From Clostridiales bacterium (GTDB taxonomy: Bacteria > Bacillota > Clostridia > Christensenellales > Borkfalkiaceae): a stretch of DNA of 47,950 nucleotides. Made by a program: the position numbers and the translations under genes. Within the stretch, counting starts at the first letter, position 1. Every line of letters starts with the position of its first letter. This document shows positions 17,974 through 26,604 of this stretch, in pieces. The DNA is taken from NCBI GenBank assembly GCA_015069605.1, contig SVII01000010.1, forward strand, positions 1 through 47,950, read 5' to 3'. The notes under the pieces were generated by a model, which saw only the letters and a program-made list of their open reading frames with translations, was not told the DNA's origin and did not search any database.

Positions 17974-18228
17974 CTATTTAAACAGTTTAGAAACAAAGGA
18001 TTTTCCGCCGTAGGAAATGCCCGTAATCTGCCCTTCTGCTGTAAATGAACCGCTCGCTTTGGAAAAACCCGTGATTTTTAACCCCATGCCTATAACGTTC
18101 ATTTTCTCGCCGCCGATAAGACTTAAAACGATTTTTACTTCCGAAAATGCCGTTACGCTTTCTACGCCGCTCACCGTTAAATTTTTCCGTTGTTCAAGAC
18201 TGATTGAATGTTTATTGTTTTCCTGCAT
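17974..18228 (-). CDS. yabP: Sporulation protein YabP
   Basis: A small soluble protein of 84 residues with the YabP/YqfC-type beta-rich fold: NLTVSGVESVTAFSEVKIVL followed by GLKITGFSKASGSFTAEGQITG (given here only as landmarks around 16-70) and ending KSFVSKLFK, a typical YabP C-terminus. In Bacillus it belongs to the mother-cell sporulation genes. The ATG at 18228 has no good ribosome site and lies inside two overlapping inverted repeats described separately. It starts 36 bases after the TtcA-like gene. Confidence 0.87.
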   Translation of the reverse strand: MQENNKHSISLEQRKNLTVSGVESVTAFSEVKIVLSLIGGEKMNVIGMGLKITGFSKASGSFTAEGQITGISYGGKSFVSKLFK

Positions 18229-18257
18229 ACCGTATCTTATGCAGAAAATTTACGGTA
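18223..18257 (-). promoter_or_regulatory. Two competing inverted repeats at the yabP start
   Basis: CTGCATA/TATGCAG (plus 18223-18229 with 18238-18244, 8-base loop) and TACCGTA/TACGGTA (18228-18234 with 18251-18257, 16-base loop) are both perfect 7-bp repeats. They share bases, so only one hairpin can form at a time, and either one pairs bases of the yabP start codon. This could limit yabP translation; whether it is functional is not known. Confidence 0.35.
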
Positions 18258-18264
18258 TATGTCC

Positions 18265-19107
18265 TCAATCCTCGAATTTTTCCAAAAAGGAATGTTTTAT
18301 TCCGTTTTGTTTAAACTCCGCTAACGTATCCAACTGCACGTTGTGTATGCTTTGAAAAATGTTATTTTCCACGTTGTCGTTTTCTTTTTTCAACTTCGCG
18401 ATAAGTTCTTTTACTTTACGACGTGCTGAAAACGTATCCTCGTCGCTACCCGTTAAGTTTTTGGTAAAACTGCACGCACAAGCGATAAAATCTAATTTAT
18501 TATATTCTTTCCAACGCAAAATATCGTTTTCCAAAATACAATACATAGGACGAATGAGCTCCATTCCCTCGAAATTCGTGCTGGGAATACGCGGCAACAT
18601 ACCTTGAATTTGTCCGCCGTATAACATACCCATCACCGTCGTTTCGATTACGTCGCTCTTATGATGTCCCAACGCAATTTTATTGCAACCGAGTTCTTTC
18701 GCTTTTGCGTACAAGTGCCCTCTACGCATACGCGCACAAAGATAGCAAGGTGATTCCGCGTTCGCCGCGTCCGCTGATGCGAATACGTCGCTTTCAAATA
18801 CCGTAATGGGCACTTGCAAAAGCGCTGCGTTTTCCTCAATTTTTTTACGGTTTTCTGCATTGTAGCCAGGATCCATCACTAAGAACACCATTTCAAACGG
18901 GACTTCACTGTGACGGTGCAATTCCTGCATCAATTTCGCAAGCAACATACTATCTTTCCCGCCTGAAATACAAACGGCAATCTTATCGCCTGCTTGGATC
19001 AAACGATATTTTTTGACAGCCAAAACAAACGGCGACCATATCGTTTTGCGATACGTCGTTATGATCGATCGTTCTATTTCTTGATACCGTTCTAACTGTT
19101 TTGGCAT
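18265..19107 (-). CDS. TtcA-like tRNA thiolation PP-loop ATPase
   Basis: An ATP-pyrophosphatase family protein of 280 residues. The PP-loop SGGKDS is at 48-53. Cysteines in CYLC (121, 124) and CAC (210, 212) match the iron-sulfur/thiolation cysteines of TtcA, which inserts sulfur at C32 of tRNAs. TilS, a relative often found near divIC in Bacillus, lacks this cysteine set, which argues for TtcA over TilS. AAGGAG lies before the ATG. It starts 12 bases after the RecD-like gene and precedes the yabP-yabQ-divIC group, probably in one transcript. Confidence 0.86.
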   Translation of the reverse strand: MPKQLERYQEIERSIITTYRKTIWSPFVLAVKKYRLIQAGDKIAVCISGGKDSMLLAKLMQELHRHSEVPFEMVFLVMDPGYNAENRKKIEENAALLQVPITVFESDVFASADAANAESPCYLCARMRRGHLYAKAKELGCNKIALGHHKSDVIETTVMGMLYGGQIQGMLPRIPSTNFEGMELIRPMYCILENDILRWKEYNKLDFIACACSFTKNLTGSDEDTFSARRKVKELIAKLKKENDNVENNIFQSIHNVQLDTLAEFKQNGIKHSFLEKFED

Positions 19108-19119
19108 ACTTTCTCCTTT

Positions 19120-20370
19120 TTATCGTACGATCAACAATTTTTCTCTTGCGCGTGTAATCGCTGTATATAACCAACGATTTTTCTCTTCGTGAAACGCCCA
19201 CGATTCGTCGAATACAATCACAAAATCAAATTCCGAACCCTGCGATTTATGACAAGTGATGGCATAAGCAAATTCAAACCGACAAATCGGTTCGTCCGCA
19301 ACCGAACGAAGTTTATGCAAAAGCGCAAAATTACCTTCGTGCACCACCGTGCCGTCCGACAAAGTAACCGCTCTTTCCCCATATAAATGACTGTATTTCC
19401 CTTTTGTAAAAATCCCCGTATCGAAAGGAACTTTTACACTTTCATTCATGAAATCCGCTTGAAATTCCATTGTCGCGAGATCGTCAAAATGCGGTTTGAT
19501 TTCGCTTGCCGTACCGATGATACCGTTGACAAGGAAAAACGTGTCGTTTCCATCTAACGCCTTTTCCCAGTCGTTGAGTGTACAAATCAGCTTTTCCCCT
19601 TCCGTGGGTAATTCCTCGTCCGCAATACCTTTATATTCCCGTATTTCTCGATTTAATTCCAAACGCGTTTTGTTTCTGCCGCAAAGAATTTGATCCGCCT
19701 TTAAAAACAAACGTCTTCGTTCCGAGCCAACCAAAGAGCCTCGACGGATTACGCAAACCTTATCCCCATAATTTCCATACGGAATTTGCTTGCCCTCACG
19801 AGCCATCGTCGCTACTTGAATAATGGGATTGTCCGCCGCCTGCCGTACAATCTCTGTCAGTTGAAAATGCGGATTTTGCAACAACGGACAAGTGCCGTTT
19901 ACGGGCGGTAGTTGCGCGCTGTCACCGCAAAACAAACACTTTACGCCAAAACTCAATAAATCGTTTAGCACCGTTTCGTTGATCATAGACGCCTCGTCCA
20001 CAATAATCAAACGGATTTTTTCGTCGATCGAACTGCGTTTAAAAAACGATAATTCCTCGCGCTGAATGATTTCCCCGTTTTCGTCCACGTCAAAATCATC
20101 CGTGTCGCGAACGTAGATCAAACTGTGTACAGTTCCTGCGGCTGTTCCGTGTTTCACAAGATTTGCCGCCGCCTTTCCCGTAGGCGACACAAACACCGCT
20201 TCCGTACCCGCTTTCAGATGCAGCACTTCACGAACAACGTAATCAATCAAAAACGTTTTCCCTGTGCCTGCATAGCCCGATAAAACAAAAATTTGATCGT
20301 TGGTGTTGAAATACCATTCCGCTATTAAATTCTTCGCTTTTTCCTGATCGGAAGTCAACACCGTTTCCAT
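19120..20370 (-). CDS. RecD-like SF1B DNA helicase
   Basis: A compact helicase of 416 residues. Walker A GYAGTGKT is at 32-39, Walker B VDEAS at 124-128, the SF1 motif GDSAQLPPV at 154-162, and near the C-terminus come the AITCHKSQGSEFD and LYTAITRAREKLL motifs of the UvrD/RecD C-terminal domain. It has no RecBC partners nearby and lacks the N-terminal extension of RecD2, so it resembles stand-alone Dda/RecD-type helicases with 5'-3' polarity (inferred). There is no ribosome binding site before the ATG; the -10 element ends nine bases upstream, so the mRNA is nearly leaderless. It heads the transcript that runs to malQ. Confidence 0.88.
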   Translation of the reverse strand: METVLTSDQEKAKNLIAEWYFNTNDQIFVLSGYAGTGKTFLIDYVVREVLHLKAGTEAVFVSPTGKAAANLVKHGTAAGTVHSLIYVRDTDDFDVDENGEIIQREELSFFKRSSIDEKIRLIIVDEASMINETVLNDLLSFGVKCLFCGDSAQLPPVNGTCPLLQNPHFQLTEIVRQAADNPIIQVATMAREGKQIPYGNYGDKVCVIRRGSLVGSERRRLFLKADQILCGRNKTRLELNREIREYKGIADEELPTEGEKLICTLNDWEKALDGNDTFFLVNGIIGTASEIKPHFDDLATMEFQADFMNESVKVPFDTGIFTKGKYSHLYGERAVTLSDGTVVHEGNFALLHKLRSVADEPICRFEFAYAITCHKSQGSEFDFVIVFDESWAFHEEKNRWLYTAITRAREKLLIVR

Positions 20371-20379
20371 AACAAGATT

Positions 20380-20408
20380 ATTGTATCACAGTTTTTTCCA
20401 AAATGCAA
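20380..20408 (-). promoter_or_regulatory. Promoter of the RecD-like gene, nearly leaderless
   Basis: On the minus strand TTGCAT (20408-20403), 17 bases and TACAAT (20385-20380) stand nine bases before the ATG at 20370. The transcript should begin within about four bases of the start codon. The AT-rich stretch 20409-20560 upstream holds nothing else that I can identify. Confidence 0.65.
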
Positions 20409-20560
20409 CAAATTTCGCGAACATTTGTTTATTTTTTATAAATTTTATTTATTTTAATGGATTTATCGCTATTTCCCAATGATTTATCACAATGAATTTA
20501 AAACCCTATTATCGTATGACGAATATTATAATGAAATAGATTAAAGTATATTCACTATAT

Positions 20561-20588
20561 AAAAAACGACTTAACTGCACGTTAAGCC
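20561..20588 (-). terminator. Intrinsic terminator after the PolC-like gene
   Basis: GGCTTAAC and GTTAAGTC pair (8 bp, one G-U) around a 5-base loop, followed on the minus strand by CGTTTTTT. It begins ten bases past the stop at 20598 and closes the ispG-exonuclease transcript. Confidence 0.8.
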
Positions 20589-20597
20589 ATTTTTCCT

Positions 20598-22166
20598 TTA
20601 TAACCTGCCTTTTGCTTTTATGAGTTCGATAAAACATTTCGCTGTTACGCACGCATCGTCAAACGCGCGGTGGTGATTGAAGGTAAAACCGTAATGATCG
20701 GCTACGGAATTAAGTTTATAATTTGGCAATAAACCGCGTAAAACTTCTTGCGCAATCGCCAACGTATCGAACAGTTTATGATCGAACATATAGCCGTTTT
20801 GTTCACCGTAATAATGCACGAAGCGGTAGTCAAACATGACGTTATGACCTACGAGATACGCGCCATCGGCAAATTTATAAAAATCCGCCAACACTTTATC
20901 GACAGTAGGCGCGCCAACGAGATCCGCGTCGCATATCCCCGTCAAATTGATAATCTCCTGCGATAATTTTTGCGGACAAGCGATAAAGGAAGAAAATTTT
21001 TCCGTGATTTCGCCGCCGACAATTTTCACCGCGCCAAGTTCGATAATCTTATCCATTCTACCCATGGCAGGATTGTTGTTCAAGCCCGTCGTTTCCAAGT
21101 CAAACACAACGAAGGTGTGTTTCTTTAAATCGTCGGGTTTGTCCAAATTGTCAAAAAATCCCGCTTGCGTATAATCCACGTACGCTTCGGGGAATACGTC
21201 GTGATAGAACTTCGGAACAGGTTTTCCCTTTCTTTGTTCAGGTTCAAAGCCTTCGGGCGGCGAACCAAAATTGATTTTCGCTACTTTAAATGATTTCGAG
21301 CCGTTAAACTCCTCATTCGTTCCCGTTAAAACAATTTTATCCCCCGATTTGATTTCACGCACTTTATCGACCGTTGCTTTTTTAGGGAAATACGTCGTGC
21401 GAATCCCCATTGTCCCATCGTTTACACTGATAGAAAATCGAGTTTTTTGTACATCCTCGCCCGTCTTTTCGTTGTGGCGAGTATAGGAAATTTCCTCGAT
21501 ATACGTCACCGTACCACACAGCGAAAACGTTCCATCTACGTTGTGACAATCCGCCATATATACCGCGGATTTTAAAGGTGCGTCCACGCCGTCGATCTTT
21601 TCGTAATCGCAAATCGGAAAGCTGCGAATTTCCAAAGGAATATTCTCCTCTTCCGTTTCCACGACCTCGTTTAAAACACTCTCGTCACGAACTTTTTCTA
21701 CAATACGTACATTGCCATAAAATGAACCGCAGAAAATACTGCTTAAATATTTACTGATCTCGTCTAAAATATTTGAGGACGAAAACAGCGTTTGATCGCC
21801 CGAAGCAATATCCACATAAAATTGCGCGCCGCTGGATAACATTTCCACTTCAATGCTGTCCTCTTCTAAAAATGCGGATGCGGCAGGAAAACTCTTTTTC
21901 ACGTATTCATAAATGCGCGTTTTTAACAGCGCAGCATCGGGAACTCGTTTCACGATACGAATGCGCGCGGAAATACCGTCAGGAAGAAATTCACCGCAAA
22001 TTCGTCTTGCCTTTTCCTCTTCCTCCGCCGCATACGTTTTATCCGTGATTAAAAAGAATTCCGCTATACTCTCCTTTTTATCCACGCTGATGTTGAGCAA
22101 AACGGCGTTCTTCAAACCGTCCATCTCCCGTATTTTCTCTAAAAATTGCGCCGTTCTATTCGCCAT
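20598..22166 (-). CDS. PolC-like N-terminal + OB + DEDDh exonuclease, no polymerase
   Basis: A 522-residue protein that resembles the first part of the Gram-positive replicative polymerase PolC. Residues 1-~200 fit the PolC N-terminal region, ~210-300 an OB fold (VDGTFSLCGTVTYIEEISY opens it), ~302-350 a linker, and 351-522 a DEDDh proofreading exonuclease with FDLETTG (Asp356, Glu358), HNVMFD (Asp446) and HHRAFDDA (His499, Asp504) all intact. The PHP, palm, fingers and thumb regions of PolC (~900 residues) are absent and no remnant follows: a terminator lies ten bases past the stop. The ATG overlaps the ispG end by 11 bases. ispG-polC is a common clostridial order, so this may be a reduced polC. 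It should act as a 3'-5' exonuclease. Confidence 0.85.
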   Translation of the reverse strand: MANRTAQFLEKIREMDGLKNAVLLNISVDKKESIAEFFLITDKTYAAEEEEKARRICGEFLPDGISARIRIVKRVPDAALLKTRIYEYVKKSFPAASAFLEEDSIEVEMLSSGAQFYVDIASGDQTLFSSSNILDEISKYLSSIFCGSFYGNVRIVEKVRDESVLNEVVETEEENIPLEIRSFPICDYEKIDGVDAPLKSAVYMADCHNVDGTFSLCGTVTYIEEISYTRHNEKTGEDVQKTRFSISVNDGTMGIRTTYFPKKATVDKVREIKSGDKIVLTGTNEEFNGSKSFKVAKINFGSPPEGFEPEQRKGKPVPKFYHDVFPEAYVDYTQAGFFDNLDKPDDLKKHTFVVFDLETTGLNNNPAMGRMDKIIELGAVKIVGGEITEKFSSFIACPQKLSQEIINLTGICDADLVGAPTVDKVLADFYKFADGAYLVGHNVMFDYRFVHYYGEQNGYMFDHKLFDTLAIAQEVLRGLLPNYKLNSVADHYGFTFNHHRAFDDACVTAKCFIELIKAKGRL

Positions 22167-23208
22167 CTAACAATAACCTTACTTCCTTTAAAAACTCTTG
22201 TTCCGCATCTTCTGCGGCAATCTTTTTATATGGTTCACCCTTTTTAAAAATCAAGCACGAACCCGCGCCGCCTGCGATACCCAAATCCGCGTCTTTTGCT
22301 TCGCCAGGGCCGTTGACGACACAACCCATCACAGCAAGTTTCGCGCGTTTTTTGTACGGGCGGACAAATTCCGTCACTTTATTTGCAAGCTCCATACTAT
22401 CCCAAGCGCATCTGCCGCAAGTAGGGCAAGAAACCACTTCCACGTATTCCTCGTCTAAACCGCAGGAACGCAAAATATGTTGCGCTGCATATACTTCTCG
22501 CACAGGATCGTCGGTGAGTGAAACCCGAATCGTATCCCCGATCCCTTGCAACAAAAGACTGCCGATTCCTACTGCGCTTTTGACAATCCCCGCTTCCGTC
22601 GTACCTGCTTCCGTAACCCCGATATGTAAGGGATAATCACACTTTTGCGATAACAACGTGTATGCTTTCACCGTCAAAGGTACGTCGGACGCTTTTACCG
22701 ACATCACGATATCATTTACACCGAATTTCTCCAAAATACCAACGTTATATAACGCGCTTTCCACCAAAGCCTCCGCGCTTCTACCGTACTTTTCAAGAAA
22801 ATTCTTTTCAATACTCCCCGTATTTGCGCCAACGCGTACGGGAATACGGTGTTGTTTGATACAGTCCGCAACGTATTTAATTTCCTTTTCGCCACCTATA
22901 TTGCCAGGATTGATACGCACTTTGTCCGCGCCGTTTTCAATCGCCATCACCGCTAATTTCGGGGAAAAATGAATATCCGCGACAAGGGGCGAGTGTATCT
23001 TTTTCACAACGTCTTTGATCGCAAGTGCATCCGCTTCGTCGGAAACCGCCACGCGAACGATTTCACAGCCTGCCTTTTCCAAAGCCGTAATCTGCTCCAC
23101 CGTCTTTTCCACGTCCGACGTTTTCGTCGTGGTCATGGATTGAATTTTTATACTTTCACCGCCACCGACAACTACGCCGCCAACGGAAACTGATTTTGTA
23201 CCTTTCAT
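22156..23208 (-). CDS. ispG: 4-hydroxy-3-methylbut-2-enyl diphosphate synthase (IspG)
   Basis: IspG converts methylerythritol cyclodiphosphate to HMBPP in the MEP isoprenoid pathway. The protein has 350 residues, normal for the short bacterial form. The N-terminal TIM barrel contains SMTTTKTSDVEKTV near 24-37, and the C-terminal iron-sulfur domain has CPTCGRC (near 260-266) and GCVVNGPGEA (near 295-304), which supply the three cysteines and one glutamate that hold the 4Fe-4S cluster. AGAGG precedes the ATG. It lies ten bases after nrdR and overlaps the downstream PolC-like gene. Confidence 0.97.
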   Translation of the reverse strand: MKGTKSVSVGGVVVGGGESIKIQSMTTTKTSDVEKTVEQITALEKAGCEIVRVAVSDEADALAIKDVVKKIHSPLVADIHFSPKLAVMAIENGADKVRINPGNIGGEKEIKYVADCIKQHRIPVRVGANTGSIEKNFLEKYGRSAEALVESALYNVGILEKFGVNDIVMSVKASDVPLTVKAYTLLSQKCDYPLHIGVTEAGTTEAGIVKSAVGIGSLLLQGIGDTIRVSLTDDPVREVYAAQHILRSCGLDEEYVEVVSCPTCGRCAWDSMELANKVTEFVRPYKKRAKLAVMGCVVNGPGEAKDADLGIAGGAGSCLIFKKGEPYKKIAAEDAEQEFLKEVRLLLDGE

Positions 23209-23217
23209 ACAGCCTCT

Positions 23218-23697
23218 TTATCTTTGTTCTTTTTTCTCTTGCTTGTCCGCTTTCATCATCTGTTTGAGTTCGGACATAAACGAGGAGAGATCTTTAAACG
23301 AACGGTACACCGAAGCATAACGGACGTAGGAAACTTCGTCCACTTTTTTTAACTGCTCCATAACCATTTCCCCGATCGCTTTCGTCGTAATCTCACTTTC
23401 CATACTGTTGTACACCTGTTTGGAAATGTCCGCAACAATATCGTCAATCACAGACATGGGTACGGGGCGTTTTTCACAAGATTTGATAATACCATTGCGA
23501 ATTTTTTCCGCGTTGAAAGATTGCCGCGTCCCATTATTTTTCACGACCAACACGGGCGTTACTTCTATCGTTTCATACGTGGTAAATCTTCTACCGCAAC
23601 TTGTACATTCCCTGCGGCGGCGTATCGTTCTGTCATCATCTGCCGAACGGGAATCCACTACTTTGCTATCCGTACAATCACAATATAAACATTTCAT
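23218..23697 (-). CDS. nrdR: Transcriptional repressor NrdR
   Basis: NrdR represses ribonucleotide reductase genes by reading ATP/dATP. The 159 residues match the family. The zinc ribbon uses Cys3, Cys6, Cys31 and Cys34, the RRRRECTSCGRRFTTYE segment is canonical, and the ATP-cone fills about 46-136. A lysine/glutamine-rich tail follows. AAGGA lies upstream of the ATG. No NrdR box was identified inside this window, so its targets are elsewhere. It sits 15 bases after the lipoprotein gene. Confidence 0.96.
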   Translation of the reverse strand: MKCLYCDCTDSKVVDSRSADDDRTIRRRRECTSCGRRFTTYETIEVTPVLVVKNNGTRQSFNAEKIRNGIIKSCEKRPVPMSVIDDIVADISKQVYNSMESEITTKAIGEMVMEQLKKVDEVSYVRYASVYRSFKDLSSFMSELKQMMKADKQEKKEQR

Positions 23698-23712
23698 ATT
23701 CTAATCCTTATG

Positions 23713-25233
23713 TTAATAATTTCTAACGATAAAGTCGTCCATATCGCCACCGTTGTTAAACCACATCATATGGCAATATTTCGCTTTTTCGTCTTGCGTG
23801 CCGCTCGATTTCCAAAGCTGCATAGTTTCTACTTTTTTCTTCGTTGCGTCATAGCGTTGTAACATATATGCTCTGGTCGTCGAATTTAATACGGTGGTGA
23901 GTTTTTCGCTTTGCAGATAATACGTGTAATCCCCACACTTTGCGCCTTGTTCTCTTGCATATATGCTTTTGGTGAGCGCTACGGTTTCACGATAAGCATC
24001 CCCTTTCATCTTTGTCAACTTTTTAGCAGTTAAATCCAAGCTGTAATACTCACTTTGATATCCGCCGCCTGAACAACCGAACGCCGAAGTGTACCAACCT
24101 GCCCATACGTATGCTTTTCCGTCTGCTACGCCGCCGATATTTGAAAAATCTTTGTCTTTTTCAAATTCGTAAACAACGTTGAGCTTCACACCGCCTTCCG
24201 CATCGTAATCGACTTCGTAGAGCGCGCAATTTTGTTGCATTTCTACTGTTTGTTTTTGATTTTCCGAATCTGTGTACGTTACCTCACCCCAATCATAAGC
24301 AACGAAATAGCCATATTGCGTCGATTCAATCCATTTCATTTGACGTTCTACTTTCATAAAATCGGAAAGTGTATCCGTCTTCACGTCGTAAAAACGCAAT
24401 GATACCAATCTTTGATCGCTGTGCGTTTGCTTTTCCGCCGCATAATACGCAATCAAAAAGCCCGTAACGCCGCCACGGTCTATAAAATCCACGTCAACGG
24501 TTTCTGTGGCGGTAGGCGTGATGTCCGCCACAAATTTGTCTTCCTTTTGCCCCCAAGTCGTATAATAAAGGGAGGTGGTATCCGCAACAGTTTCCACTCG
24601 GGTGAAATAATCGTCCGATTGACGAGTGTAACTGTAATAATTCATCTCGTCTATTCCTATGACGTTACCGTTAAAATCAATCGTGAACCACACATTTCTC
24701 GATTGCGTTTCGTTTGTATTTTCCGTTGTCGCAGGCGTAGTTTCTTCATAACCGTAAAGCAACAAACCATTTTCCGTCGTTCTTTCAATAGCGTGCACTT
24801 CATACGTTTTCGTTTCCGTAGCGTTTTGAATGGAAACTCCGTCTTGGAAAATCAAATCCTGCGTTTTGTCTTTGACATTATATTTTACGATACAATTTCT
24901 AATACCCAGCGAATCCGTTTGCAAATCCGTTGCATTTATTTGCACCATGATAAACATATCATCACCGTTAATCGCCGCATCAACACAACCGCTGACGCTG
25001 TATGAAACGCCGTCTATCGTAACGCTCGTAACGATTTGTTCCCCTGCTTCGCCCGTCGTTTTACTGCGAACGTTACCGCGGTATATGTAATTCCCGTCCC
25101 ATTCGCCGTATTCCTCAGGTACAAGATTGTCAAAACTTTGATGAAATTGACAGCCCGTACCAAACAATACGCCAAAAACGCTAAATGCAGCTAAACTCAT
25201 AGCCAATGTTTTTTTCAATGAAAATTTCTTCAT
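23713..25233 (-). CDS. Unrecognised lipoprotein
   Basis: A 506-residue protein I cannot assign to a family. The N-terminus (KKTLAMSLAAFSVFGVLFG then TGC) is a signal peptide ending at a lipidated cysteine near residue 28. The mature part is rich in Thr, Tyr, Asp and beta-prone segments with repeated turns such as YNVKDKTQDLIF, FYDVKTDTLSDF and YSLDLTAKKLTKM, spaced like the blades of a beta-propeller; this is inference. A threonine-rich patch (TTPATTENTNETQS) lies near 165-178. AAGGAGGA precedes the ATG. It sits between rarA and nrdR without a visible promoter, and nothing in those neighbours explains it. Confidence 0.7.
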   Translation of the reverse strand: MKKFSLKKTLAMSLAAFSVFGVLFGTGCQFHQSFDNLVPEEYGEWDGNYIYRGNVRSKTTGEAGEQIVTSVTIDGVSYSVSGCVDAAINGDDMFIMVQINATDLQTDSLGIRNCIVKYNVKDKTQDLIFQDGVSIQNATETKTYEVHAIERTTENGLLLYGYEETTPATTENTNETQSRNVWFTIDFNGNVIGIDEMNYYSYTRQSDDYFTRVETVADTTSLYYTTWGQKEDKFVADITPTATETVDVDFIDRGGVTGFLIAYYAAEKQTHSDQRLVSLRFYDVKTDTLSDFMKVERQMKWIESTQYGYFVAYDWGEVTYTDSENQKQTVEMQQNCALYEVDYDAEGGVKLNVVYEFEKDKDFSNIGGVADGKAYVWAGWYTSAFGCSGGGYQSEYYSLDLTAKKLTKMKGDAYRETVALTKSIYAREQGAKCGDYTYYLQSEKLTTVLNSTTRAYMLQRYDATKKKVETMQLWKSSGTQDEKAKYCHMMWFNNGGDMDDFIVRNY

Positions 25234-25284
25234 AAGAAAATCCTCCTTACTTTTTAAACAACTGCGAAGTAAATTTTACTTGTT

Positions 25285-26592
25285 TTATCGTTTTTTTCCT
25301 TTTCTTTTGCGAATTTCTTGCACTTCCTTTTCATATCCGCGATCGTTGGGAGTATAATACACTTTATCCTTTAAAGAGTCGGGCAAATACTGCTGTTCAA
25401 CGTAACCGCCATAATTATGCGGATATTTATATTCACCGCTTTTGGCCTTGTCCTCTTTGCTGCCAAAACTGCTATCCTTTAAATAGGGAGGAATATTATC
25501 GTCGCGAACTTCTCTTGCGTCCGCTTTCGCCGCATACATAGCCGCTACGACAGAATTGCTCTTTTCTGCTTCGCACACGTAAATGATTGCCTCGGATAAA
25601 GGAATCATTGCTTCGGGATACCCAATTTTTTCCAAAGCGTACATAGCGGAAGTCGCCATTTGTAACGCCCTGGGATCTGCCATCCCGACGTCCTCTGCCG
25701 AATGCACAACCAAACGCCTTGCTACCGTCATGGGATCGCAGCCGCCTTCAATTAAGCGCATTGCGTAATACAAAGCCGCGTTTGCATCGCTGCCGCGCAA
25801 CGATTTACAAAATGCCGAAAGAAAATCGTAAAAGGTGTCTTCATTGTAAGAAAGTGCCTTTCTTTGAATGGATTGCTCTGCATCTGCGAGCGTGATGTGT
25901 ACCATGCCTTCGGAATCGGGATCGGTGGTAAGTGCCGCAAGTTCTAACGCGTTATACGCTGAGCGGAGATCGCCCGCCGCCATTCGCGCGATATGTTCTA
26001 ACGCTTCGTCGTCTGCGGAAATTTTTTGTTTCCCTAACCCTTTATGACGGCTTTTAAGCGCACTGCGTAACGCACCGATAATGTCTTCGTTGGTAAGATG
26101 TTTAAATTCGAACACTCGGCATCTGGAAACAATAGCAGGCGTCATTGCCGCATAAGGATTTTCCGTCGTCGAACCGATAAAAATAATTGTTCCCTGTTCG
26201 ATGGCGGGCAATAAAGAATCGCTTTGCGTTTTGTTAAAACGGTGGCATTCGTCCAACAATAAATAGGTGCGTTTGCCGTATAATTTTAAATTATCCCTCG
26301 CCGTTTCCACCGCTTTCTTCACGTCCGCAACTCCTGCGTTGACGGCATTCAATTTAATAAATTCTCCGTTTGTTCGAAGCGCAATAATATTCGCAAGCGT
26401 TGTTTTACCGCAACCCGGAGGGCCCCAAAAAATACAACTTCCAAGCCTATCCGTCGCAATCGCGCGACGAAGCAACGAGCCCTCTGCTACGATATGCTTT
26501 TGCCCGATAAATTCGTCTAGCGAGTTGGCACGCATACGCTCTGCGAGCGGTTTCGCCGTTTCTTCGTTTCTGTTAAAATCGAATAAATCCAT
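25285..26592 (-). CDS. rarA: Replication-associated recombination protein RarA
   Basis: RarA (MgsA) is an AAA+ clamp-loader-like ATPase that acts at stalled replication forks. The protein has 435 residues. Walker A GPPGCGKT is at 57-64, Walker B LLLDECHRF has a Cys where most relatives have Ile (residues 111-119), and sensor 1 is STTENP. The C-terminal MgsA tetramerisation part includes RLIEGGCDP and ending residues typical of the family. GGAG stands five bases before the ATG. It follows the patatin gene by 12 bases. Confidence 0.95.
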   Translation of the reverse strand: MDLFDFNRNEETAKPLAERMRANSLDEFIGQKHIVAEGSLLRRAIATDRLGSCIFWGPPGCGKTTLANIIALRTNGEFIKLNAVNAGVADVKKAVETARDNLKLYGKRTYLLLDECHRFNKTQSDSLLPAIEQGTIIFIGSTTENPYAAMTPAIVSRCRVFEFKHLTNEDIIGALRSALKSRHKGLGKQKISADDEALEHIARMAAGDLRSAYNALELAALTTDPDSEGMVHITLADAEQSIQRKALSYNEDTFYDFLSAFCKSLRGSDANAALYYAMRLIEGGCDPMTVARRLVVHSAEDVGMADPRALQMATSAMYALEKIGYPEAMIPLSEAIIYVCEAEKSNSVVAAMYAAKADAREVRDDNIPPYLKDSSFGSKEDKAKSGEYKYPHNYGGYVEQQYLPDSLKDKVYYTPNDRGYEKEVQEIRKRKGKKR

Positions 26593-26604
26593 AGTTACTC
26601 CACG

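Noticed and set aside
18228-18262. Sigma-E-like promoter (ATA ... CATAAGAT) for yabP
   Set aside because: The spacing is close to a sigma-E site, but transcription would begin at the ATG itself, and the same bases are explained by the inverted repeats. Left as unproven.
25267-25281. AAGTAAA/TTTACTT palindrome between rarA and the lipoprotein as a terminator
   Set aside because: The stem is all A/T with a one-base loop and has no T run; chance occurrence in AT-rich DNA is likely.
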